Assembly (NCBI RefSeq): GCF_020857975.1
Contig: NZ_JACWUO010000001.1
Span: 1 to 64,000 of the forward strand
DNA from: Stenotrophomonas rhizophila
GTDB lineage: Bacteria; Pseudomonadota; Gammaproteobacteria; Xanthomonadales; Xanthomonadaceae
Direction of reading: 5' to 3'
Length of the DNA stretch: 64,000 nucleotides
Below, one piece after another: positions 1 through 9,279 of the stretch (position 1 is its first letter; every line of letters begins with the position of its first letter). The position numbers and the translations under genes are program-made. The notes under the pieces are model-generated. The model made no database searches and had not been told where the DNA came from. It was given only the letters and a program-made list of their open reading frames with translations.

Positions 1-45
1 GCGCAGTTGGCGGCGAAGAAAGATAACATCAGCACCGGACTCTAA
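1..45 (+). CDS. 3' end of an unidentified gene (partial)
   Basis: Frame 1 is open from the window edge and ends at TAA (43-45), giving a 14-residue tail ending ...DNISTGL. The tail is too short to identify a family. The only support is the open frame and the intergenic-looking sequence with a terminator that follows, so this could also be a chance frame. Confidence 0.35.
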   Translation, partial: AQLAAKKDNISTGL

Positions 46-211
46 ACCCGCCCACTACTCAAGCCGGGGGGACGTCGCAAGCGCAGTGGTGATTTGCCAG
101 TTGCCGGCGCCAGTGATAGGGTCATTCCATGGAATTTGTACGCGCCTTCACTTTGATTATTACCGCCCTCCATTGAAGGGTGGGTAGAGCACGTCTTATT
201 TCAGACAACGC

Positions 212-239
212 AACCCGCCGCGAGGCGGGTTTTGTTTTT
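212..239 (+). terminator. Rho-independent terminator
   Basis: A perfect 8-bp GC-rich stem (AACCCGCC at 212-219 with GGCGGGTT at 224-231) closes a GCGA tetraloop and is followed by a T-rich run (TTTGTTTTT). It would end a transcript entering from the left: either the partial gene or a short RNA made from 46-211. Bases 46-211 hold no ORF I would support, but there is a second imperfect hairpin (ACCGCCCT / AGGGTGGGT) near 162-184. Confidence 0.85.
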
Positions 240-267
240 CCGCTCGCGGCCATTTTTGGAGTCAAGA

Positions 268-663
268 ATGTCCGACCACCCCCTAAAGACCCTTATCGAA
301 GCCGCAGACCGATCCATATCGGTTAAAGACTTCGACGGCCTGATGCGGTTTTACACAGATGACGCCACCCTAGTGGTGAAGCCTGGCATGTACGCCAGAG
401 GCAAAGACCAAATTAGAAGAGCATTCGAGGCAATCTCTGCTCATTTCGACGGCCAATTGAAGGTTCGCCAAGGGAAGATGGAAGTGATTGAGGGCGGGGA
501 AACGGCGCTGGTTGTCATGGAGACATGGCTGGATACCGCTGATGAAGACGGCTCTGTGACTTCGACGGTTCGCCGGGCTACCTACGTGTTTCGTAGGGAA
601 TCGCCTGGCAACTGGCTGTGCGCTGTGGACAACTCATACGGCACTGCTCTGCTCGATAGCTGA
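268..663 (+). CDS. NTF2-like / SnoaL-like (DUF4440-type) protein
   Basis: Predicted 131-residue cytosolic protein of the nuclear-transport-factor-2-like fold, a cone-shaped alpha+beta domain used for small-molecule binding or catalysis. Seen: an N-terminal helix (LKTLIEAADRSISVKDFDGLMRFY), then TDDATLV...PGMYARGKDQIRRAF, the typical YybH/SnoaL pattern, and a C-terminal strand with W-L-C-A-V-D. The start is ATG 268, with GGAG seven bases upstream. The substrate cannot be read from the sequence. Codon use differs from all neighbours: several AGA, ATA, CTA and AAT codons and lower GC, which suggests later acquisition. It stands alone between a terminator and a SMAG-like repeat. Confidence 0.75.
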   Translation: MSDHPLKTLIEAADRSISVKDFDGLMRFYTDDATLVVKPGMYARGKDQIRRAFEAISAHFDGQLKVRQGKMEVIEGGETALVVMETWLDTADEDGSVTSTVRRATYVFRRESPGNWLCAVDNSYGTALLDS

Positions 664-671
664 ACACGGCT

Positions 672-696
672 CCCCGGTCTGAGATACAGACCAGGG
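672..696 (+). terminator. Hairpin after the NTF2-like gene
   Basis: CCC-GGTCT (672-680) can pair with AGACC-GGG (688-696), with one mismatch and a 7-base loop, starting nine bases after the stop codon. There is no T-run, so termination is only suggested. Confidence 0.35.
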
Positions 697-774
697 ACAG
701 CGTTTAACGTTCCCAATGGCGCCACTGGGTAAGTGCGCCATCAGGACGTGTGGATCCCGAACGGTACGCGCATC

Positions 775-850
775 GGTAGTGCCGGCCGCTGGCCGGCTCC
801 CCGCACATCCGTCCAGCGTCATGAGGAGCCGGCCAGCGGCCGGCACTACC
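775..850. repeat. SMAG-like GTAG repeat, inverted dimer
   Basis: Two copies of a palindromic unit headed by GTAG face each other: 775-799 and its reverse complement at 826-850, separated by 26 bases. Each unit is itself a hairpin (GCCGGCC-GCT-GGCCGGC). The same unit recurs near 20501, 50648 and 60867, with a variant at 57508. This matches the REP-like SMAG family known from Stenotrophomonas maltophilia, which occurs as monomers and dimers near gene ends and can act on mRNA stability or termination. Confidence 0.85.
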
Positions 851-1099
851 GGGTACGGGGTGGTCGGCAGCTTTTTTATGCACTTTTTACGCTTGGGCGT
901 GGCCCTTGGCGTGGCCCCTTTATGCCGGTGAAGCAGACCATGGCTGCCTGACGTGGAGTGGTTCCACCTGGACGTCCCATGAGCCTGCACCTGCCTGCCC
1001 TTCCTGCCGCGAGCGCCCCCGGGCGCCGATCGCGTGCCCACCCTGCCGTCGCTGCCACGTGCACGACGGCCTCCCTTTCCCGCATCTGAGGCCACGACC
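851..1099 (+). other. Upstream region of the kdp operon
   Basis: This completes the 436-bp gene-free stretch 664-1099. It should contain the kdp promoter and the KdpE site. There is an AT-rich patch at 871-890 (CTTTTTTATGCACTTTTTAC), and just after it the direct repeats CGTGGCCCTT and CGTGGCCCCTTT. I cannot assign -35/-10 boxes or a KdpE operator with confidence. Confidence 0.4.
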
Positions 1100-1192
1100 A
1101 TGCCTGCCTGGCTTTCCCTGGTGTGCGGCGTGCTGGTGCTCGTCGCCGCCGCCTATCTGCTGTACGTCGTGCTTCGGCCCGAAGCGTTCTGA
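1100..1192 (+). CDS. kdpF: KdpF, small stabilising subunit of the K+ ATPase
   Basis: 30-residue single-span membrane peptide (MPAWLSLVCGVLVLVAAAYLL...RPEAF) directly before kdpA. KdpF is a roughly 29-residue subunit that stabilises the KdpFABC complex in the inner membrane. It is recognised by position, by its one hydrophobic helix (residues 4-25) and by the short charged tail with the conserved RPE. A GAGG sequence precedes the ATG. The gap to kdpA is 12 bases and contains kdpA's GGAG, so the two are co-translated. It is easily missed by automatic gene calling because of its size. Confidence 0.9.
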   Translation: MPAWLSLVCGVLVLVAAAYLLYVVLRPEAF

Positions 1193-1204
1193 CCGGAGCC
1201 GACC

Positions 1205-2920
1205 ATGACCGAGATCCTGTTGATCCTGCTGGCCAGCATCGTGCTGGCCTTTCCGCTTGGGCTGTACCTGGCCCGGGTGATGCGCGGTGGCCCGATGCGC
1301 GGCGATGCGCTGTTCGGGTGGATTGAAAAACCGCTGTACTGGCTGCTCGGGGTGAACCCGGCGCGCGGCATGTCCTGGCGTGGCTACGTGATGGCCTTCC
1401 TGCTCAGCAACGTGGTGATCGCGGTGCTGGTGCAGGCGGTGTTCATGACCCAGGCCTGGCTGCCGTTCAATCCCGACCAGATTCCCAACATGCGCTGGGA
1501 TACCGCGCTGCACACCATGGTGTCGTTCCTGACCAACACCAACCAGCAGCACTATTCCGGCCAGGCGCAGCTGTCCTATTTCGCGCAGATGACCGCGATC
1601 ACCGGCCTGCAGGTGGTGACCCCGATGATGGGGCTGGCGCTGGCGGTGGCCACCCTGCGTGCGCTGTTTGGCGCGCGCCCGGACGAGGATGCGCAACCGG
1701 CCGAGCCGCTCAGTGGCGACCGCCGCGTCGACGTGGGCAACTACTACGCCGACGTGGTGCGTGCCTGCGTGCGCTTCATGCTGCCGCTGTGCCTGCTGTG
1801 GGCGGTGCTGCTGACCAGCCAGGGCGTGCCCTCCACGCTCGCCGCCGGCCCGCAGGCCACCCCGATCGATGCGGCATCGGGCATGGACACCCAGAAACTG
1901 CCGCTGGGCCCGGTCGCGGCGATGGTCGCGGCCAAGCAGCTGGGCGCCAATGGCGGGGGCTGGTATGGCCCCAACAGCAGCATGCCGTATGAAAACCCGA
2001 CCCCGCTGTCCAACGCGCTGGAGCTGATCGGCATCCTGCTGATCCCGATCGCGGTGATCTTCATGCTGGGCGCGTTCACCGGGCGCAAGCGCCTGGCCGG
2101 GCTGGTATTTGGCTGCATGCTGACCATGTCCAGCCTGTCGGTGGCCGCCACCGTGTGGCTGGAAGGGCATTCGGCCACGGCCGCCAGCCCATTGCTGATG
2201 GAAGGCAAGGAAGTGCGCCTGGGCGCCGACGGCACCGCGCTGTGGGCGGCGATCACCACCCAGGTGTCGAACGGCTCGGTCAACGGCATGCACGACTCGC
2301 TCAGCCCGCTGGCCGGGGCCGTGCCGATGGTCAACATGCTGGTCAGCGCGATCTGGGGCGGCATCGGCTGCGGCCTGCAGCAGTTCCTGGTGTATCTGCT
2401 GCTGGGCGTGTTCCTGGCCGGGCTGATGACCGGGCGTACCCCGGAACTGCTTGGCCGCAAGCTGGAAACCCCGCAGGTGCGGCTGCTGGCGCTGCTGGTG
2501 CTGCTGCAGCCGATCACCATCCTGGGCTTCACTGCGCTGACCCTGGCGATTCCGTCCATCACCGGCACCTCCAACCCGGGCTTCCACGGCATCAGCCAGG
2601 TGTTCTACGAGTACACCTCGGCGTTCGCCAACAACGGCTCGGGCTTTGAAGGGCTGGGCGATGCCACGGTGTGGTGGAACCTCAGCTGCACCCTGGTGCT
2701 GCTGCTGGGCCGCTATCCGGTGCTGATCATTCCGCTGGTCGTGGCCGCGCAATTGGCCGCCAAGCGCCGCGCCCCGGAGTCGGCCGGCACGCTGCAGATC
2801 GAAACCCCCACTTTCGCGCTCACCCTGATCGCGCTGATCGCCATCCTGACCGTGCTGCAGTTCATGCCGGCACTGGTGCTGGGCCCGGTGGCCGACCACC
2901 TGTCGCTGACCTCGCACTGA
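1205..2920 (+). CDS. kdpA: KdpA, potassium-binding channel-like subunit
   Basis: 571-residue polytopic inner-membrane protein that takes K+ into the high-affinity KdpFABC P-type ATPase. It has the fourfold pore-loop architecture of the SKT superfamily: the first selectivity loop [10 protein letters not shown] is at residues 110-119, a later loop reads SNGSVNG at 355-361, and another reads NNGSGFEG near 478. Length is close to the E. coli protein (557). ATG 1205 is preceded by GGAG (1194-1197). The stop at 2918-2920 lies 11 bases before kdpB. Nothing looks truncated, and all pore loops that I can align by eye are intact. Confidence 0.97.
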   Translation: MTEILLILLASIVLAFPLGLYLARVMRGGPMRGDALFGWIEKPLYWLLGVNPARGMSWRGYVMAFLLSNVVIAVLVQAVFMTQAWLPFNPDQIPNMRWDTALHTMVSFLTNTNQQHYSGQAQLSYFAQMTAITGLQVVTPMMGLALAVATLRALFGARPDEDAQPAEPLSGDRRVDVGNYYADVVRACVRFMLPLCLLWAVLLTSQGVPSTLAAGPQATPIDAASGMDTQKLPLGPVAAMVAAKQLGANGGGWYGPNSSMPYENPTPLSNALELIGILLIPIAVIFMLGAFTGRKRLAGLVFGCMLTMSSLSVAATVWLEGHSATAASPLLMEGKEVRLGADGTALWAAITTQVSNGSVNGMHDSLSPLAGAVPMVNMLVSAIWGGIGCGLQQFLVYLLLGVFLAGLMTGRTPELLGRKLETPQVRLLALLVLLQPITILGFTALTLAIPSITGTSNPGFHGISQVFYEYTSAFANNGSGFEGLGDATVWWNLSCTLVLLLGRYPVLIIPLVVAAQLAAKRRAPESAGTLQIETPTFALTLIALIAILTVLQFMPALVLGPVADHLSLTSH

Positions 2921-2931
2921 GACCTGATGTC

Positions 2932-4998
2932 ATGAGTACCGCTCCCATGAGTAGTTCGTCCCTGAACGCGTCCACCCACCGCCGCCAACGCCTGCTCGAC
3001 GGCGCCGGCTGGCGGCGCGCGCTGCGCGATGCGGTGATCAAGCTGTCGCCGCGGCACCTGCTGCACAGCCCGGTGATGGCCGTGGTGATGGCCGGCACGG
3101 TGATCAGCCTGCTGATCACCGTCACCGGCAACGCGCCGCTGGGCTTCGGCCTGGCGGTGACCGGCATCCTGCTGCTGACCGTGCTGTTCGGCAATTTCGC
3201 CGAAGCAGTGGCCGAAGCGCGCGGCCGCGGCCAGGCCGCGTCGCTGCGCCGTGCCCGCCAGGACCTGAGCGCACGCCGGCTGGCCGCCGCCCATCCCGCC
3301 GCCAGCCAGACCCAGGTGCCGGCCGCCGAGCTGCGCCCGGGCGACCATGTGATCGTCAGTGCCGGCGAACTGATTCCGGCCGACGGCGAGATCGTGCAGG
3401 GCCTGGCCACCATCAACGAAGCGGCGGTGACCGGTGAATCGGCGCCGGTGCTGCGCGAGGCCGGTACCGACCGCAGCGGCGTGATCGGCGGCACCAAGGT
3501 GCTCTCGGACCAGATCATCGTGCGGATCACCGCCGAACCGGGGCACAGCTTCCTGGACCGGATGATCGCGCTGGTGGAAGGCGCCAACCGCCAGAAGACC
3601 CCCAACGAAGTGGCGCTCACCCTGCTGCTGGCGGCGATGACGCTGACCTTCCTGGTGGTGGTGGCCACCCTGCCGGCGATCGGCGCGTTCGTCGGGGTCA
3701 GGGTCGACCCGCTGCTGCTGATCGCCCTGCTGGTATGCCTGATCCCCACCACCATCGGCGGCCTGCTGCCGGCGATCGGCATTGCCGGCATGAACCGGGC
3801 GCTGGCGGCGAACGTGCTGGCCAAGTCGGGCAAGGCGGTGGAAGTGGCCGGCGACGTCGACGTGCTGCTGCTCGACAAGACCGGCACCATCACCTATGGC
3901 GACCGCCAGGCCACGCATTTCCATGCGCTGGCCGGGATCGATGCCAGCCAGCTGCGCGAAGCGGCGCTGCTGTCCTCGCTGGCCGATCCGACCCCGGAAG
4001 GCAAGTCGGTGGTGCGGCTGGCGCGCGAGCTGGGCTGCAGCACCGCCGAACCGGACCGTGCGGACTACCTGGCGTTCACCGCACAGACCCGCATGTCCGG
4101 CGTGGACCTGGACGGTGGCCGGCGCATCCGCAAGGGCGCCGGCGATGCGATCACCGCCTATGTGCGTGAGCTCGGTGGCACGGTGCCGGCCGAACTGGCC
4201 GGACGGGTGGAACAGGTGGCGCGCAATGGCGCCACCCCGCTGGTGGTCTGCGAAGGCCGCCACGTGCTGGGGGTGATCGAGCTGTCGGACGTGGTCAAGC
4301 ACGGCATGCGCGAGAAGTTCGCGCAGCTGCGCGCGATGGGCATCCGCACGGTGATGATCACCGGCGACAACCCGCTGACCGCCGCGGCGATCGCCGCCGA
4401 GGCCGGGGTGGACGACTACATCGCCGAGGCCCGCCCGGAAGACAAGCTGGCCCGCATCCGTGCCGAACAGGCCGGCGGGCGGCTGGTGGCGATGGTGGGC
4501 GACGGCACCAACGACGCCCCCGCACTGGCCCAGGCCGACATCGGCCTGGCGATGAATTCCGGCACCCAGGCCGCCAAGGAGGCCGGCAACATGGTCGACC
4601 TGGACTCGGACCCGGCCAAGCTGCTGGCGGTGGTGGAAGTGGGCAAGCAGCAGCTGATCACGCGCGGCGCGCTGACCACCTTCTCGCTGGCCAACGATGT
4701 GTCCAAGTACTTCGCCATCCTGCCGGCGCTGTTCGCCTCCACCTTGCCGGCGATGGCCGCGTTGAACGTGATGCAGCTGTCCAGCCCGCGCAACGCGGTG
4801 CTGGCGGCGCTGATCTTCAATGCCCTGGTGATTCCGGCGCTGATCCCGCTGGCGCTGCGCGGGGTGCGGTTCCGCCCGGCCACCGCCACCGTGCTGCTGC
4901 GGCGGAACATGCTGGTCTACGGGCTGGGCGGCGTGCTGCTGCCGTTTGCGGCCATCAAATTGATCGACCTCTTCCTTGTCACGGTGTTCGGCGCATGA
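2932..4998 (+). CDS. kdpB: KdpB, catalytic P-type ATPase subunit
   Basis: 688-residue type IA P-type ATPase that hydrolyses ATP to drive K+ uptake with KdpA. Motifs in order: TGES (actuator domain) at 167-170, the phosphorylation site DKTGT with Asp315, and GDGTNDAP (hinge) from residue 523, flanked by transmembrane pairs. The start used is ATG 2932 ([10 protein letters not shown]). A second in-frame ATG at 2947 is possible, since the N-terminal Ser-rich stretch is not conserved in the family. The stop overlaps the kdpC start as ATGA, so translation is coupled. Confidence 0.97.
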   Translation: MSTAPMSSSSLNASTHRRQRLLDGAGWRRALRDAVIKLSPRHLLHSPVMAVVMAGTVISLLITVTGNAPLGFGLAVTGILLLTVLFGNFAEAVAEARGRGQAASLRRARQDLSARRLAAAHPAASQTQVPAAELRPGDHVIVSAGELIPADGEIVQGLATINEAAVTGESAPVLREAGTDRSGVIGGTKVLSDQIIVRITAEPGHSFLDRMIALVEGANRQKTPNEVALTLLLAAMTLTFLVVVATLPAIGAFVGVRVDPLLLIALLVCLIPTTIGGLLPAIGIAGMNRALAANVLAKSGKAVEVAGDVDVLLLDKTGTITYGDRQATHFHALAGIDASQLREAALLSSLADPTPEGKSVVRLARELGCSTAEPDRADYLAFTAQTRMSGVDLDGGRRIRKGAGDAITAYVRELGGTVPAELAGRVEQVARNGATPLVVCEGRHVLGVIELSDVVKHGMREKFAQLRAMGIRTVMITGDNPLTAAAIAAEAGVDDYIAEARPEDKLARIRAEQAGGRLVAMVGDGTNDAPALAQADIGLAMNSGTQAAKEAGNMVDLDSDPAKLLAVVEVGKQQLITRGALTTFSLANDVSKYFAILPALFASTLPAMAALNVMQLSSPRNAVLAALIFNALVIPALIPLALRGVRFRPATATVLLRRNMLVYGLGGVLLPFAAIKLIDLFLVTVFGA

Positions 4999-5639
4999 AC
5001 CGCTCGCTTGCTACCCCTGCTTCTCCTGCGGCGCGCAACCGCGCCACTCCCGCCCCCGCCCTGCAGCAGCACGCCGCCTGGCGCCCGGCGCTGGTGCTGG
5101 GCGCAGCCAGCCTGCTGCTGCTCGGCCTGGCCTATGCGCTGGCCACCACCGGCGCCAGCCGGCTGCTGTTCCCGGCCCAGGCCGATGGCAGCCTGCTGGT
5201 CCGCGACGGCCAGGTGCGCGGCTCGCGGCTGATCGCCCAGCCGTTCACCGGCGAGGGCTACTTCCAGGCGCGCCCGTCGGCGGCCAACTACGACCCGATG
5301 GCCGCCGCCGGCAGCAACCTGGCGCGCAGCAACCCGGCCCTGCAGCAACGCGTGCAGGCCAGCATCGCCACGGTAGCCGCGCGCGAAGGCGTGCTGCCGG
5401 CGCAGGTGCCCGGCGACCTGGTCACCCAGTCCGGCGCAGGCATGGACCCGGAGCTGTCGCCGGCCGCCGCGCAGCTGCAGATCGCGCGGGTGGCACGCAG
5501 CCGCGGGCTGCCGGCAGCGCGCGTGGCGGCCCTGGTGCAGGCCCATACGCTGGGCCCGCAATGGGGCGTGTTCGGCCAGCGCCGGGTCAACGTGATGACG
5601 TTGAACCTGGCGCTGGATGACCTCAAGGCCGCCCCGTGA
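4995..5639 (+). CDS. kdpC: KdpC, K+ ATPase accessory subunit
   Basis: 214-residue subunit with one N-terminal transmembrane helix (residues about 31-52) and a periplasmic domain that stabilises the KdpFABC complex. Family marks: [20 protein letters not shown] near 76-95, [16 protein letters not shown] near 140-156, and the C-terminal [12 protein letters not shown] end. The N-terminus carries about 30 extra Ala/Pro-rich residues compared with typical KdpC (about 190). The start ATG 4995 overlaps the kdpB stop by four bases. A gap of 37 bases follows before kdpD. Confidence 0.96.
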   Translation: MNRSLATPASPAARNRATPAPALQQHAAWRPALVLGAASLLLLGLAYALATTGASRLLFPAQADGSLLVRDGQVRGSRLIAQPFTGEGYFQARPSAANYDPMAAAGSNLARSNPALQQRVQASIATVAAREGVLPAQVPGDLVTQSGAGMDPELSPAAAQLQIARVARSRGLPAARVAALVQAHTLGPQWGVFGQRRVNVMTLNLALDDLKAAP

Positions 5640-5676
5640 TGCCAGGATCGCGCCGCCGGGCGCACAATCGCCACCC

Positions 5677-8337
5677 ATGAACGACCCCCGCACCCGCCAG
5701 GCCGATGCCCTGGTCGAACGCCTGCAGCGCGAAGCCGGTGGCAAGCTCACCGTGTTCCTGGGCGCCGCGCCCGGCGTGGGCAAGACCTACAGCATGCTCA
5801 GCCGCGCGCACGAACAGCTGCGCCGCGGCGTGGACGTGGTGATCGGGCTGGTGGAAACCCACGGCCGCGCCGAGACCTCGGCGCTGCTGGAGGGCCTGCC
5901 GCAGGTGCCGCTGCTGCAGCGCCAGTACCAGCAGCACGTGCTGGGCGAGATGGACCTGGACGCGGTACTGGCCCGGCACCCGGCGCTGGTGCTGGTGGAC
6001 GAGCTGGCCCACCGCAACGTGCCCGGCAGCCGCCACGAACGGCGCTGGCAGGACGTGATGGAACTGCTGGAGGCCGGCATCGATGTGTGGACCACGGTCA
6101 ACATCCAGCACCTGGAAAGCCTCAACGATGTGGTGATGCGCATCACCGGGGTGCGGGTCAGCGAGACCGTGCCCGATGCCGTGCTGGACCGCCTGCACGA
6201 CATCGTGCTGGTGGACCTGCCGCCGCGCGAACTGATCGAGCGGCTGCAGCAGGGCAAGGTCTACGTGCCCGAGCAGGCCGCGCAGGCGCTGCAGGCATTC
6301 TTCTCGCCGTCCAACCTGACCGCATTGCGCGAGCTGGCCATGCAGGAGGCGGCCGACCGCGTCGACACCAGCCTGCGCGAGACCCGCGCCGCCCGTGGCG
6401 AGGGCAACCTGCCGCTGCGCCGGCGGGTGCTGGTGGCCATCGACGGCGGTGGCCAGAGCGAGTACCTGGTACGGGTGGGCCGGCGCATCGCCGAGCGCCG
6501 CGACGCGCCCTGGACGGTGGTGACGGTGCAGAACCGCCGCCAGGACGAGGCCACCGGGCGCGAGATCGATGCCGCCTTCGCGCTGGCCCGGCGGCTGGGC
6601 GGCGAGGCCGAGCTGCTGCACGGCACCAGCATCGCCGATGCGCTGCTCGACCATGCCGCGCACAACAGCGTGTCCACCCTGGTGCTGGGCCGCACCCGCG
6701 AGCGGCCGTTCGCGCGCATGCTCAACCGCACCCTGACCCAGCAGCTGATCCAGCGCGGCGCGCACTACGAGATCACCATCATCGGCACCCCGCAGGCGCG
6801 CGCCCGGGCGCGCCGGGTGGGGCTGTCGATGCCCACCCGCAGCACCGGCCAGGATGCGCTGCTGGCCCTGGCCGCCACCGCGCTGGCCTGCCTGGTGGCC
6901 ATGCTGGCCGAGCGCTGGATCGGGCTGTACGACCTGTCGATGGTGTTCATCCTGGCGGTGGTGATGGTGGCCGCGCGCAGCCGCACCAGTGCGGCGGTGA
7001 TCGCCGCGGCGCTGTGCTTCCTGTCCTACAACTTCTTCTTCATCGCCCCGCGCTTCACCTTCGCCATCAGCGCCCGCCAGGGCGTGATCACCGTCTTCCT
7101 GTTCCTGGTGGCCGCGCTGGTCGCCGGCCGCCTGGCCTCGCGCCTGCGCATGCAGGTAGTGGCGCTGCGCGCGGCCAACCGACATGCCAATGCGCGCCAG
7201 GCGCTGGGCCGCCAGCTCAGCCGCGCGCCCAGCAACGAGCAGGTGGCCCAGGCCGGCCGCGAGGCGCTGGAGCAGGCGCTGGATGCGCCGGCCTGGCTGC
7301 GCATCGGCCAGGACACCAGCACCAGCGGCAGCGCCGCGCCGGGCGAGACCGACCTGGCCGCGGCCGACTGGGCGCGCCGCCATGGCCAGCCCAGCGGCCG
7401 CTTCACCGATACGCTGGCCGGCGCCGAGTGGTGGTTCCTGCCGCTGCTGGACGGCGATGACCGCGCCATCGGCGTGGCCGGTATGCGCTTTGCGCGCAGC
7501 GCGACACGGCTGACCCCCGAGCAGCGCCAGCTGGCCGAGGCGATGGTGGACGACATCGCCCAGGCCGCGCTGCGCACCCGGCTGGTGGCCGAGCTGGAAC
7601 AGGCGCATGTGAGCAACGAGACCGAGCGGCTGCGCTCGGCGCTGCTGTCGTCGGTATCGCACGACCTGCGCTCGCCGCTGGCGGCGATGATCGGCTCGGC
7701 CGACAGCCTGTCCAGCTATGCCGATGCGATGGACGCGCAGGACCGGCGCGCGCTGCTGGACACCATCCTGGTCGAGGGCGAGCGGCTGGACCGCTATATC
7801 CAGAACCTGCTGGACATGACCCGGCTGGGCCACGAAGGCCTGCAGATCAACCGCGACTGGATCGGCGTGGACGAACTGGTCGGTTCGGCCGCGCGCCGGC
7901 TGCAACGCTACCAGCCCGAGGTGCGCCTGCAGCTGGACATTCCGGCCACGCTGGCGCCGATCTGGGTGCACCCGGCGCTGGTCGAGCAGGCGGTGTTCAA
8001 CGTGATGGAAAACGCCGCCAAGTTCTCCCCGCCCGGCGCGGCGGTGGAGGTGCAGGCGCGCCTGGTGGAGGGCGAACTGCGCATCGACGTGCTCGATGCC
8101 GGCCCGGGCATTCCCGACCAGGAACGGGCGCGCATCTTCGACATGTTCTACAGCGTGGAGCGCGGCGACCGCGGCCGCCACGGCACCGGGCTGGGCCTGA
8201 CCATCTGCCAGGGCATGATCGGCGCCCACGGCGGCAGCGTGCAGGCACTGCCGGGGCGCGACGGACGCGGTACCCTGATCCGCATCACGCTGCCCCTGCT
8301 GCAACCCCACCCTGCCGATGACAACGACGATTCCTGA
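5677..8337 (+). CDS. kdpD: KdpD, turgor/K+ sensor histidine kinase
   Basis: 886-residue membrane sensor kinase controlling kdpFABC. Order of domains: the KdpD N-terminal domain with Walker A GAAPGVGKT at 29-37; a universal-stress-protein-like domain (about 250-370); four transmembrane helices (about 390-490); a GAF-like region; HisKA with the phospho-acceptor His662 in SVSHDLRSPL; and HATPase with the N box ENAAKFSP, DAGPGIPDQE and GTGLGLTICQG. ATG 5677 is chosen because it follows the kdpC stop and places the first residues just before the known N-terminal domain. A start upstream at 5617 would overlap kdpC and adds unconserved sequence. It overlaps kdpE by 20 bases. Confidence 0.96.
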   Translation: MNDPRTRQADALVERLQREAGGKLTVFLGAAPGVGKTYSMLSRAHEQLRRGVDVVIGLVETHGRAETSALLEGLPQVPLLQRQYQQHVLGEMDLDAVLARHPALVLVDELAHRNVPGSRHERRWQDVMELLEAGIDVWTTVNIQHLESLNDVVMRITGVRVSETVPDAVLDRLHDIVLVDLPPRELIERLQQGKVYVPEQAAQALQAFFSPSNLTALRELAMQEAADRVDTSLRETRAARGEGNLPLRRRVLVAIDGGGQSEYLVRVGRRIAERRDAPWTVVTVQNRRQDEATGREIDAAFALARRLGGEAELLHGTSIADALLDHAAHNSVSTLVLGRTRERPFARMLNRTLTQQLIQRGAHYEITIIGTPQARARARRVGLSMPTRSTGQDALLALAATALACLVAMLAERWIGLYDLSMVFILAVVMVAARSRTSAAVIAAALCFLSYNFFFIAPRFTFAISARQGVITVFLFLVAALVAGRLASRLRMQVVALRAANRHANARQALGRQLSRAPSNEQVAQAGREALEQALDAPAWLRIGQDTSTSGSAAPGETDLAAADWARRHGQPSGRFTDTLAGAEWWFLPLLDGDDRAIGVAGMRFARSATRLTPEQRQLAEAMVDDIAQAALRTRLVAELEQAHVSNETERLRSALLSSVSHDLRSPLAAMIGSADSLSSYADAMDAQDRRALLDTILVEGERLDRYIQNLLDMTRLGHEGLQINRDWIGVDELVGSAARRLQRYQPEVRLQLDIPATLAPIWVHPALVEQAVFNVMENAAKFSPPGAAVEVQARLVEGELRIDVLDAGPGIPDQERARIFDMFYSVERGDRGRHGTGLGLTICQGMIGAHGGSVQALPGRDGRGTLIRITLPLLQPHPADDNDDS

Positions 8338-9037
8338 ACTGCCCCAAGGCGTGCCCCCGGCGCGCGTACTGGTGATCGATGACGAGGCGCAGATCCGCCG
8401 CTTCCTCGACATCAGCCTGCGCGCGCAGGGCTACCGCGTGTACCAGGCCGCCACCGGCCAGGCCGGGCTGGAGCTGCTGGTGGGCGAAGGCGCGGACCTG
8501 GTGATCCTGGATATCGGCCTGCCGGACATGGAGGGGCACGAGGTGCTGGCCGAGCTGCGCCAATGGAGCCAGGTGCCGGTGATCATGCTGACCGTGCGCG
8601 CCAGCGAGACCGAAAAGGTGCGCGCGCTGGACAACGGCGCCAACGACTATGTGACCAAGCCGTTCGGCACCCAGGAACTGATGGCACGGGTGCGCGCGCT
8701 GCTGCGTTCGCGCACGGTATCGGCCGATGGCGTGCTGCCGCAGTTCGACGATGGCCACCTGCATATCGACCTGGTGCGCCGCGAAGTGCAGCTGGATGGC
8801 GCCGCGGTGGCGCTCACCCGCAAGGAATACGCGTTGCTGTCGCTGCTGCTGCGCAACGCCGGCCGGGTGGTGACCCAGCCGCAGATCCTGCAGGAAATCT
8901 GGGGGCCCACCCACCAGCACGACACCCACTACCTGCGCATCCTGGTCGGCAAGCTGCGGCACAAGCTGGGCGATTCGGCGCTGGATTCGCGCTATCTGTT
9001 CACCGAACCCGGCGTGGGCCTGCGGTTCAAGGGGTGA
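8318..9037 (+). CDS. kdpE: KdpE, OmpR-type response regulator
   Basis: 239-residue regulator, phosphorylated by KdpD, that activates the kdp promoter. The receiver domain spans residues 15-130, with acidic pocket DDE (21-23), phospho-acceptor Asp65 in LVILDIGLPD, and KPFG at the switch lysine. The C-terminal winged helix (about 145-236) contains ALTRKEYALLSLLLRNAGRVVT and the HYLRILVGKLRHKL recognition region typical of KdpE. The start ATG 8318 lies inside the end of kdpD, so translation is coupled. It is the last gene of the operon and is followed by hairpins at 9075-9271. Confidence 0.96.
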   Translation: MTTTIPELPQGVPPARVLVIDDEAQIRRFLDISLRAQGYRVYQAATGQAGLELLVGEGADLVILDIGLPDMEGHEVLAELRQWSQVPVIMLTVRASETEKVRALDNGANDYVTKPFGTQELMARVRALLRSRTVSADGVLPQFDDGHLHIDLVRREVQLDGAAVALTRKEYALLSLLLRNAGRVVTQPQILQEIWGPTHQHDTHYLRILVGKLRHKLGDSALDSRYLFTEPGVGLRFKG

Positions 9038-9074
9038 GCCGGGCGGTGTTGAACGCCCGTGCGTGACACGCGCT

Positions 9075-9223
9075 GGTAGGGTCGCATCCCGATCGAGTGC
9101 CGGTAGCGGTGCCGCGTGCGATGGCGGCATGAACGTCGGCGGAGAGGCGGGTTTCCGATTCGTGGTCATGCTGACATCGAACGTTGGCTGTTCCACTGCG
9201 GTTGATCGGGATGCAACCCTACC
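9075..9223. repeat. Long-range inverted repeat with GTAG/CTAC ends
   Basis: GGTAGGGTCGCATCCCGATC (9075-9094) faces its reverse complement with one mismatch at 9204-9223, 109 bases apart. Each arm can form a weak hairpin by itself (GGG...CCC). The GTAG head and the position between convergent genes resemble a second REP subfamily. No coding frame is supported in between. Confidence 0.6.
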
Positions 9224-9248
9224 GGGGTGCCCGCCGCATCCCGACGCA

Positions 9249-9271
9249 GGTACCGGCCATGGGCCGGTACC
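9249..9271. terminator. Hairpin between convergent kdpE and the mutase gene
   Basis: A perfect 10-bp stem GGTACCGGCC / GGCCGGTACC closes a 3-base loop, with TTTCCC following on the plus strand. It sits eight bases beyond the end of the minus-strand mutase gene and could end transcripts from both sides. Confidence 0.6.
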
Positions 9272-9279
9272 TTTCCCGA

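Noticed and set aside
46..211. tRNA or tRNA fragment before the first terminator
   Set aside because: GGGTGGGTAGAGC looks D-arm-like, but there is no T-loop, acceptor pairing or CCA end.
920..2917. Long open minus-strand frame opposite kdpA, with similar ones opposite kdpB, kdpD, the PL6 gene and the S9 peptidase
   Set aside because: High GC at third codon positions removes stops on the other strand. The translations are Gln/His/Arg-rich with no domain, and the plus-strand genes are certain.
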